Below are positions 19,802 to 24,403 of a stretch of DNA of 24,403 bases, in pieces. How positions within the stretch are numbered: position 1 is the first letter of the stretch; each line of letters begins with the position of its first letter. Made by a program: the position numbers and the translations under genes. The DNA comes from a virus. Location of the stretch: positions 1-24,403 of IMG/VR virus record IMGVR_UViG_3300047552_001669; one strand, written 5' to 3'. The notes beneath the pieces are model-generated. The model was not told the origin of the DNA. It searched no databases and was given only the letters and a program-made list of their open reading frames with translations.

Positions 19802-20341
19802 TTAAAAGCTAAAGTCGTAATATTCTTTTTTGACTCCAAATAAAATATTGATCGGATAGTATTTCTTCGTGTATCGAGTGATTCCTTCAACAAATTGCAT
19901 TGGTCCGTTTCCAAATACCGCTTCGTATTCCTCTTTTGTCAAAACATCCAGTACATATCCTTTCATTGTTTTTCGCATATATTCAGGTGTCCAGTTCAGT
20001 TCGTTTACTTCCATGCACCAGCAACCACCATTTTTAGATTTCCAAACTAGCTTGCGTTCAGATCCTTCAACCAAATCCTTGTATTCGTATTCTTGGCAGT
20101 CGCCCATTCCATAATTGTCAATGCGCTTCACATCATATCGCTTAATGATACATTCCGTTTTGTCAGCAGATACCCAAGTCACTTCAAATGCGTGTCGATC
20201 AGACCACATCATTTGAGTAGCTCCAGCTCCAACAATAGGTTCGCTCTGATTATTTGCCATAAGCCAGTTGTAAAAAGAACCAGTATTTTTCAAATTTAAT
20301 TTTTGTACTTTTTTCATAATTGTTATATTTGTGTCATTCAT
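19802..20341 (-). CDS. Conserved phage-type protein of unknown function (179 aa)
   Basis: A 179-residue protein from the ATG at 20341 with the AACAACTATG leader; a second ATG at 20317 has the similar AACAATTATG. SGSFYNWL-like start (TGSFYNWLMANNQSEPIVGAG), then GATQMMWSDRHAFEVTWVSA and CIIKRYDVKRIDNYGMGDCQ, and EVNELNWTPEYMRKTMKGYV. The order 'V-G-x-G-A-T-x-x-x-W-S-D-R-H-x-x-x-V' plus 'R-x-D-x-x-R-I-D' is one I recall from uncharacterised proteins of phages and bacteria, where a small beta-rich domain precedes a C-terminal helix. Cys and Trp are frequent. Second gene after the promoter at 20660. No catalytic motif identified. Confidence 0.6.
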   Translation of the reverse strand: MNDTNITIMKKVQKLNLKNTGSFYNWLMANNQSEPIVGAGATQMMWSDRHAFEVTWVSADKTECIIKRYDVKRIDNYGMGDCQEYEYKDLVEGSERKLVWKSKNGGCWCMEVNELNWTPEYMRKTMKGYVLDVLTKEEYEAVFGNGPMQFVEGITRYTKKYYPINILFGVKKEYYDFSF

Positions 20342-20359
20342 AGTTGTTATAGCATAAGA

Positions 20360-20632
20360 TTAAAGGAGCGCGCCAGCTCCTTTTTTCATTAATGCAGATT
20401 CTTCAGCTTGATAAAATTGCTTTGTAGTACTGATATTTCTAATTAGCTCACGAGCCCCTAACCATTTGTATTTTTTGATGTCAATCAGTTCGAATTGATT
20501 TTGAATCAATTCCTTAGGGAAGTATCCTTCTGAAATCATCATGTCGTATTTTTCGATGGCTTCTTGGTATTCATCATACATTTTTTGTTCCTCGATGAAT
20601 AATTTTTCTAGTGTAATTGTGGTAGCTTTCAT
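20360..20632 (-). CDS. Small helical protein, first gene of the early block
   Basis: A 90-residue protein from the ATG at 20632 (a TTG at 20641 would add three codons). It is helical and charged: LEKLFIEEQKMYDEYQEAIE, then SEGYFPKELIQNQFELIDIK and GARELIRNISTTKQFYQAEE. The overall type resembles the 61-aa protein first after the copy of this promoter at 14913. Being the first gene after the early-type promoter, it may be an immediate-early host-interaction protein, but nothing in its sequence proves it. A hairpin covers its last codons. Confidence 0.6.
   Translation of the reverse strand: MKATTITLEKLFIEEQKMYDEYQEAIEKYDMMISEGYFPKELIQNQFELIDIKKYKWLGARELIRNISTTKQFYQAEESALMKKGAGALL
20362..20386. 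terminator. Hairpin at a gene end, possible terminator
   Basis: A perfect 8-bp stem AAAGGAGC/GCTCCTTT (20362-20369 with 20376-20383) with a 6-nt loop covers the last codons and stop of the 90-aa gene. In plus-strand sense six T follow, an ideal terminator; in the sense of the genes only three T follow before AATC, so it would at most attenuate. It may block antisense transcription or protect the mRNA 3' end. Confidence 0.4.
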
Positions 20633-20659
20633 ATTGTTCAATTGTTAAATGTTTATAGG

Positions 20660-20667
20660 CAAATATA
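20660..20667 (-). promoter_or_regulatory. -7 element of the early-block promoter (repeat copy 4)
   Basis: TATATTTG then GCCTATAAA, identical to the other copies; the surroundings (ATACTCTT before, CATTTAACAA after) match copy 3 closely. The -33 position reads TTAT at 20-nt spacing rather than TTTG, so this copy is imperfect there. It follows the terminator at 20710-20741 and starts the run of genes beginning at 20632. Confidence 0.7.
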
Positions 20668-20709
20668 AAGAGTATTTTGAAAGTACTATAATTTTAGAAA
20701 AAAAATTGC

Positions 20710-20741
20710 AAAAAAAAATGCCACTCTACATGAATGGCATT
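20710..20741 (-). terminator. Intrinsic terminator after the late/lysis block
   Basis: Perfect 7-bp stem AATGCCA/TGGCATT (20717-20723 with 20735-20741), 11-nt loop, followed on the minus strand by a run of seven or more T (to 20711). It lies about 20 nt after the metallophosphoesterase stop and before the promoter copy at 20660, so it separates two transcription units. Confidence 0.85.
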
Positions 20742-20760
20742 ACCTATATACAAAAAAAAT

Positions 20761-21642
20761 TTATGCAGGGAATTTGTAACTATCTATGTACTTGTTCATT
20801 TTCGTTACATTGTCCTTCGTTTCACGCTTCATTGTGATTTCTAGGATCCTTCCACCGATTGGTTTTGGCGGTGCGCCACGCTCTACATGGAAACCTGCGT
20901 ATCCATCTTCGTACTCTTCCTTGTAAGTTCCAGTCAGCATCAAATGTATCTGCTTGTGAGCTGTTTGGTATCCTATTTTGGACTTATGTACAACTACCTC
21001 ACGAACATCGTTTCTCGAAGCGTTTTCGTGAATATGCCCCATGCTGAATACATCAAATCCTTCATAGATTTCCAATGCTCTGGTAAGGTTTATCGCTCCT
21101 TTGGTAACAATACCACCACCACCTGATCCATGATAGTACTTGATTTTCGTACTAATACCACTGGCAGTACCACGACTATATTGATTGACAATCAACCATC
21201 CGCCATATCCGCCCGTTTGTACTGCTGTTCCACACCTAGCATTCAAAAGGTCAACGAAACGCTGTAAAACGTCTGTTTCCTGCCATTTAATGATAGCTGT
21301 TTCATGATTTCCATATCCTATTACTAGAATAAGGTGTGCATAAGGCATCCACCAATCGACTGCGGTTTCTATAACTGAGTCTATGTACTTGAAGTTGTTA
21401 TGCTCAGGTCGAATGTCAGATTTATTTGATCTTCGATCTCCACGTCCTTGCATCAAACAGAAAAAGTCCCCATTTATCAAAATAGGAATGTCGTTTTTTA
21501 GGCAGTAGTCAAGATCCTTCTTAAGCTCATCTCTCTTGCATTTCGGGTTGTCCCAGTGAATGTCAGAAAGCATCGCTAATCTGAATTGCTTTTGTTCAGT
21601 TGCGTACTGATGGACGTTTCTGGAGTGTCGTGTTAAAGTCAT
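20761..21642 (-). CDS. Calcineurin-like metallophosphoesterase
   Basis: A 293-residue two-metal phosphoesterase. All motifs are visible: LSDIHWD (D27, H29), NGDFF (D59), GNHE (111-114), an isolated H171 in YYHGSGGGG, and SMGHIHE with GHIH at 202-205. Length and spacing suit phage members of the family, which include nucleases of the Mre11/SbcD type, phosphatases and ligand-binding decoys. An extra Arg/Ser/Gly insertion (GRGDRRSNKSD) follows the second motif. No signal peptide. Its ATG overlaps the preceding gene by 4 nt, and it is the last gene before the terminator at 20741. Substrate unknown; a nucleic-acid or nucleotide phosphodiester is the likeliest. Confidence 0.88.
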   Translation of the reverse strand: MTLTRHSRNVHQYATEQKQFRLAMLSDIHWDNPKCKRDELKKDLDYCLKNDIPILINGDFFCLMQGRGDRRSNKSDIRPEHNNFKYIDSVIETAVDWWMPYAHLILVIGYGNHETAIIKWQETDVLQRFVDLLNARCGTAVQTGGYGGWLIVNQYSRGTASGISTKIKYYHGSGGGGIVTKGAINLTRALEIYEGFDVFSMGHIHENASRNDVREVVVHKSKIGYQTAHKQIHLMLTGTYKEEYEDGYAGFHVERGAPPKPIGGRILEITMKRETKDNVTKMNKYIDSYKFPA

Positions 21643-21860
21643 TTCAATGCCTTGATAGCACGCAATACCTTCAAAATAGTAGCTCCTGCTTTGGTTTTGG
21701 TAACAACCTCAACCTTTGTGCTGTCTGCTTCCTTTTCTACATCAACCGTAGCAATAGGTGTTTCAATTTCAATGTCTGTTTTACCATCCTTGCGAACGAC
21801 AGAAACGTCAACATTCGCTGTGTCTAATTTAATGTCTAGATCCTTTTTCTTTTTAGCCAT
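21639..21860 (-). CDS. Small Lys/Val-rich protein of unknown function
   Basis: A 73-residue protein with a basic start (AKKKKDLDIKLDTANVDVSV), then alternating Val/Asp/Glu/Thr segments (DIEIETPIATVDVEKEADS) typical of a small beta sheet, and a basic helix at the end (AGATILKVLRAIKALK). It could bind nucleic acid or a membrane surface with this terminal helix. It overlaps the phosphoesterase gene by 4 nt, so the two are made together. No family recognised. Confidence 0.6.
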   Translation of the reverse strand: MAKKKKDLDIKLDTANVDVSVVRKDGKTDIEIETPIATVDVEKEADSTKVEVVTKTKAGATILKVLRAIKALK

Positions 21861-21869
21861 GACTATGTT

Positions 21870-22451
21870 TTAAAATTCGTGAATTAAGCAGTAGGTAACT
21901 ATTTTTTGACTTTTTACTAGTCTGATTATTTGTCTGTATTTGCTGAGGTTGTTTACAACTTGGCATCCTGCTGACCACCAACCAATTTTATTCGATACTG
22001 GAGCTTCTGATTCTAGATTGTAAGTGTTTGGATGAAAGTTTATTCCAAAATAACCTTTTTCTGTCTTGCCAGTTTGATCCTGCTTCAAGTCCTTATTCGT
22101 ATCTCTGTAAACTTCAACCTTAGCTCCTAATTGTAACAATGCTTCAACACGTCTGCGGTGCGAACCATATTCCCAAACATCATAATACCACTGGTCAGCT
22201 TTCAGAATAGCAGCTCCTTTCTTGTTTACCTTTTCAAATTCTAACATAGTGTTTTTTCCAGCATTTGTGGTGCCAGAAGTTACCATACAGAACTTTTCGT
22301 TGTGAAACAAATAGAATTTATCATCATAAGTATCCGGTACATCTTCATTTGATCTAACTCCAAGTATCCAGTACCCCTGAGGTATTGATTTGTAAGTAGA
22401 CAGCTCTTTAACCTTGTCTAAAAGCTGCTCTGTTGTGTAGTTACGAACCAT
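21870..22451 (-). CDS. L,D-transpeptidase-like cell-wall enzyme, probable endolysin
   Basis: A 193-residue protein with a YkuD-like catalytic region. FGINFHPNTYN with H140 is followed by IGWWSAGCQVV with S160-A-G-C163, the 'H ... S-x-G-C' site of L,D-transpeptidase-fold enzymes. The N-terminal part has a beta-rich layout (YWILGVRSNED, DKFYLFHNEKFCMVTSGT). No signal peptide, so it needs a holin or similar to reach the wall. I recall proteins with 'W-W-S-A-G-C-Q-V' in Bacteroidota phage lysis regions, annotated as lysins. Its context after two small membrane proteins supports a lysis role. Cleavage rather than transpeptidation is inferred, since no assay is known to me for this subgroup. Confidence 0.72.
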   Translation of the reverse strand: MVRNYTTEQLLDKVKELSTYKSIPQGYWILGVRSNEDVPDTYDDKFYLFHNEKFCMVTSGTTNAGKNTMLEFEKVNKKGAAILKADQWYYDVWEYGSHRRRVEALLQLGAKVEVYRDTNKDLKQDQTGKTEKGYFGINFHPNTYNLESEAPVSNKIGWWSAGCQVVNNLSKYRQIIRLVKSQKIVTYCLIHEF

Positions 22452-22457
22452 AATTTA

Positions 22458-22649
22458 CTATTTTTTTTGCCTAGAATAGAACAAAATTGCAACTAGCATG
22501 ATTGCTACTAGCTCCAAAACATTGACAGTTGTTCTAAAGTGGCTTTCACTTTCTAGCTCTCCTTTGACATCGTTGAGCTTTTCAAGTGTGTAATTGAGCA
22601 TTACAGTATCCTGCACTTGCTCTTGATTTTCAGACAATAACGTATCCAT
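22458..22649 (-). CDS. Small tail-anchored membrane protein (lysis cassette)
   Basis: A 63-residue protein from the ATG at 22649, which lies within the last codons of the preceding gene (20-nt overlap). The first part is polar and helical (DTLLSENQEQVQDTVMLNYT, then LEKLNDVKGELESESHFRTT), and residues about 41-58 form one membrane segment (VNVLELVAIMLVAILFYS), followed by a basic end RQKK. The predicted layout is a cytoplasmic helix with a C-terminal anchor. Next to a lysin and another small membrane protein, it may be a holin partner or spanin-like protein. No Lys-rich lipobox or signal sequence is seen. Confidence 0.65.
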   Translation of the reverse strand: MDTLLSENQEQVQDTVMLNYTLEKLNDVKGELESESHFRTTVNVLELVAIMLVAILFYSRQKK

Positions 22650-22866
22650 ATTTAGTCTTGATTTTAGTTTTACTTGGAAGCACAGCGTACATTTGACTGA
22701 CTGATGCAAAAGAAGTACTAGCTGTTTTTTTAACTATGGCTTGTGTTTTATAGCAGTCATACAAGGCAGTTTCTACCTTGTTCAATCTGTTATCTGTATG
22801 CCAAAGCCACATAGCTAGCACTCCAGTTACTCCGTATTTTTTTGTTATCGCTATGAATTGCTCCAT
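22630..22866 (-). CDS. Small holin-like membrane protein
   Basis: A 78-residue protein with a short amphipathic start (EQFIAITKKYG), a hydrophobic stretch (VTGVLAMWLWHTDNRLNKVE) and a helical ALYDCYKTQAIVKK segment. The pattern 'Y-G-V-x-G-V-L-A-x-W-L-W-x-x-x-N-R-x-x-x-V-E-x-x-L-Y-D-C-Y' is one I associate with small one-span proteins near phage lysins. The stop overlaps the next gene by 20 nt, and its ATG overlaps the preceding stop by one base. A holin or antiholin role is likely by context only; the hydrophobic stretch is rather short and ends in charged residues. Confidence 0.6.
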   Translation of the reverse strand: MEQFIAITKKYGVTGVLAMWLWHTDNRLNKVETALYDCYKTQAIVKKTASTSFASVSQMYAVLPSKTKIKTKYGYVIV

Positions 22867-23096
22867 TATGCTGGCTGTTCAGGTGTTTCGAATAGATACT
22901 TGAAAGTTGATCTAGAAAAACCTTCTCCTTTAATACCATCAACATACGCTTCAGCTTCTTCGATAGTATCGAATTGCTCAACAATAGGTTGAATAGTTGA
23001 GTATTTCGCTCCGCTTGTTACAAATGAAAAGTGAACTATTTCTGCGTTTTCACTTGTTGCAACAATGTACTTGTCTGATGTTAATTGAATTTCCAT
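22866..23096 (-). CDS. Small beta-rich protein of unknown function
   Basis: A 76-residue protein with EIQLTSDKYIVATSENAEIV and VHFSFVTSGAKYSTI beta-type segments, then a helix FDTIEEAEAYVDGIKGEG and FSRSTFKYLFETPEQPA. It sits between the tail-fibre-like gene (6 nt) and the holin-like gene (1-nt overlap). In Bacteroidota phages small proteins of this kind often follow receptor-binding proteins and may be chaperones or accessory tail proteins, but I recognise no family. Its acidic C-terminal tail is Pro-rich. Confidence 0.6.
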   Translation of the reverse strand: MEIQLTSDKYIVATSENAEIVHFSFVTSGAKYSTIQPIVEQFDTIEEAEAYVDGIKGEGFSRSTFKYLFETPEQPA

Positions 23097-23102
23097 TTCT
23101 TA

Positions 23103-24134
23103 TTAATTTGTAGATACTGACCAACCTCTGCTTATCAAATTATTTTTTGCAGTTACTCCTGCTGCACTTGGCGGTTGACACAATGAAGTTAAGTTGATTT
23201 GACCATTGTATTGACCTGCGTTATCAATAGCAATTAATAAATCGTCTACCGAAGCAGTATTTAATGGAGCATTGTTAATGTTACAATATTTTTGATATGG
23301 CTCTTTTAATACCAATTTACTACCTACATTAATAGTTGTAAGACTTTGACATTGGTCAATTGATATTCCATTTGCATAAACCAATTCTGGAAAGTTTAGC
23401 GATTGAACATTTGGATTATTATACATGTATAAATCGCTATTGATAACCTTTAGTTTTGGTAAATTTATTGATGACAATGGGCCATTCATATAGTTTATTT
23501 GCAAAGAACCAGCATATACTAATTCAGGTGCATTAAGTGCTTGTACACCTCCGCCAATATTACAGCCATTAACGGCAATCAATTGAGGAAACAAAAGACT
23601 GGTAAAAGGATTTCCGTAACCCTCTAAATTGTCCATGTACAAGCAGTTCGGAAAGTTCAAAATACCTCTGCCTTGTAGGTTACCCGTGTTTGAAAAGAAT
23701 CTACCATAGAAATTTACCGTATATCCTACACCCCATAATTGAATACTTGAACTGGTTACTGAATCATTGTTTATAGTTATTTCAGTAGGATAACTATATG
23801 AAAAATTATCGTATTCAAATGAAAAAGATGTATACTCTTCCACATAAAAAATATAGAATATCTCATCATTTGGCAACAATGGGTGTTTAAAACCAAATAC
23901 CTTTTGTGGAGATGCTGACCATGGGTCAAATTGAAAGCTAATTTTCCCAGAGTTTTGGTTTCCGTTATGAGAAATATTTGTAGGAACTGCAGTCATAGTA
24001 GGAGGTGGTGGTGGTGCAAGATACCCAACCTTTACCTTTTTACTTGTTCCATTTTGTACTAAAGCAACAATTTCACTTCCATCTAAGGGAGTGTCTGCTA
24101 CCGGTAATTCACTAAATCTAATTTCGTCTGCCAT
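23103..24134 (-). CDS. Tail-fibre/receptor-binding-like protein with leucine-rich-type repeats
   Basis: A 343-residue protein. The N-terminus IRFSELPVADTPLDGSEIVALVQNG fits the short region with which many tail fibres attach to the particle ('L-P-x-A-x-x-x-x-G-x-x-x-x-x-V-x-N-G'), ending SKKVKVGYL. A polyproline linker APPPPPT (about residues 40-46) follows. Then a beta-type domain and, from about 165 to 270, repeats of the 'N-x-P-E-L-V-Y-A-x-x-L-x-I' and 'L-P-K-L-x-x-I' kind, as in BspA-like leucine-rich beta-solenoids. The end (PPSAAGVTAKNNLISRGWSV) is the closing unit I know from such Bacteroidota repeats. This would be the host-contact part. Repeat type assigned by eye. Confidence 0.7.
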   Translation of the reverse strand: MADEIRFSELPVADTPLDGSEIVALVQNGTSKKVKVGYLAPPPPPTMTAVPTNISHNGNQNSGKISFQFDPWSASPQKVFGFKHPLLPNDEIFYIFYVEEYTSFSFEYDNFSYSYPTEITINNDSVTSSSIQLWGVGYTVNFYGRFFSNTGNLQGRGILNFPNCLYMDNLEGYGNPFTSLLFPQLIAVNGCNIGGGVQALNAPELVYAGSLQINYMNGPLSSINLPKLKVINSDLYMYNNPNVQSLNFPELVYANGISIDQCQSLTTINVGSKLVLKEPYQKYCNINNAPLNTASVDDLLIAIDNAGQYNGQINLTSLCQPPSAAGVTAKNNLISRGWSVSTN

Positions 24135-24137
24135 TTA

Positions 24138-24347
24138 TTATCGTTTTAAAAGTGTTTCTCCACTCCAACTAGTCTCGTATACATAACCATAACCAGTCGA
24201 ATCTGTTGGACTTTCTGTGACCAACAGTCTATTATCTTCAGTTACAAAAAAGCTACCGTTCTCTGCGAGCAGGTTATTTCCTTCGTCAGCTCCTAGTCCC
24301 CAGCTTATTTCGTTCAGGACTCCTTTGCCCCATCCTATTTCGTTCAT
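24138..24347 (-). CDS. Small IGWG-motif protein of the tail region
   Basis: A 69-residue protein that opens with MNEIGWGKGVLNEISWGLG, two units of a 'N-x-I-G/S-W-G-x-G' motif, followed by a beta-type NLLAENGSFFVTEDNRLLVTE and a Gly/Ser/Tyr-rich end with YVYETSWSGETLL. Small proteins with repeated I-G-W-G and a 'S-W-S-G-E-T' end are common in the tail-fibre region of Bacteroidota phages. It lies 3 nt before the tail-fibre gene. It overlaps an open frame coming from the right edge by 62 nt. Role unknown; probably structural. Confidence 0.7.
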   Translation of the reverse strand: MNEIGWGKGVLNEISWGLGADEGNNLLAENGSFFVTEDNRLLVTESPTDSTGYGYVYETSWSGETLLKR

Positions 24348-24403
24348 CCTCGTTTATGTTAAGATATTTCATTAATTTATACACGTTCTCTACCTTAGGT
24401 ATA
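24286..24403 (-). CDS. 3' end of a gene entering from the right edge (partial)
   Basis: Of the three minus-strand frames at the edge only one stays open; it reads IPKVENVYKLMKYLNINEDE and continues RNRMGQRSPERNKLGTRS to a TGA at 24286. The first twenty residues look like an ordinary helical C-terminus; the last eighteen are in the same DNA as the start of the IGWG gene, in another frame. A 62-nt overlap is longer than most here, so the true gene may end differently beyond the edge or use the overlap to couple translation. Only a gene tail is visible, hence no function. Confidence 0.4.
   Translation of the reverse strand, partial: IPKVENVYKLMKYLNINEDERNRMGQRSPERNKLGTRS

Noticed and set aside
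1844-21873. Plus-strand open frames up to about 150 codons scattered through the window (for example 9436-9894)
   Set aside because: All lie opposite strong minus-strand genes with recognisable motifs, have odd composition rich in Ser, Phe, Leu and Cys, and lack promoters or leader sequences of the type used here.
22790-22984. 64-codon minus-strand frame in the lysis region
   Set aside because: Shadow of the holin-like and 76-aa genes; no leader and poor composition.
1-24403. tRNA or rRNA genes, integrase, transposase or attachment site
   Set aside because: I looked for cloverleaf-type sequence, tyrosine or serine recombinase motifs and DDE transposase motifs and saw none, so I cannot say from this window whether the phage is temperate.

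Overview
The window looks like a slice of a tailed bacteriophage (or prophage) genome that infects a member of the Bacteroidota. The DNA is AT-rich. Every gene I accept lies on the minus strand, so transcription runs from high to low coordinates. The host group is inferred mainly from the promoters: the minus strand repeatedly carries TATATTTG, twice preceded at exactly 20 nt by TTTG, which fits the Bacteroidota -33/-7 consensus (TTTG, 19-21 nt, TAnnTTTG). Genes also start without Shine-Dalgarno sequences and use an A-rich AACAACTATG-like context. Several structural proteins resemble families I know only from Bacteroidota phages.

Layout in transcription order. (1) 24403-20761: the end of a late block, with a gene tail entering from the right edge, a small IGWG-motif protein, a tail-fibre-like protein with a repeat domain, two small membrane proteins, a cell-wall enzyme with a SAGC motif (probable lysin), and a metallophosphoesterase, closed by an intrinsic terminator at 20710-20741. 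(2) 20667-11071: the early/replication/recombination block. It starts at a strong repeated promoter and holds many small genes of unknown role, a replication initiator with iterons inside its own coding sequence, a DnaB-like ATPase, two MazG-like proteins, NinG, RadC, an ERF annealing protein, a PD-(D/E)XK nuclease and an SSB-like protein, ending in a terminator at 11018-11047. (3) 11004-7223: a sigma-factor-like protein with its own promoter laid over that terminator, then a ParB-like protein, a glycosyltransferase-like protein, a WbqC-family protein and a PIG-L deacetylase as a tight overlapping cassette. (4) 7211-1: another copy of the repeated promoter, a RarA/MgsA C-terminal-domain protein, terminase small and large subunits, a probable frameshifted tail-chaperone-like pair, connector/tail genes and a large structural protein running off the left edge. 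Portal, major capsid and tape measure are not seen here and presumably lie outside.

Most notable points: a likely DNA- or glycan-modification cassette (ParB, glycosyltransferase, WbqC, PIG-L); a 9-T slippery run joining two overlapping frames by a -1 shift; an 11-bp tandem repeat next to AT-rich 7-mers inside the initiator gene, which looks like a lambda-type origin; two interleaved inverted repeats (pseudoknot topology) just before the initiator start; a 16-bp promoter repeat present four times; and a 17-nt repeat that is at once ribosome entry leader and 3' coding end in a run of tiny genes.
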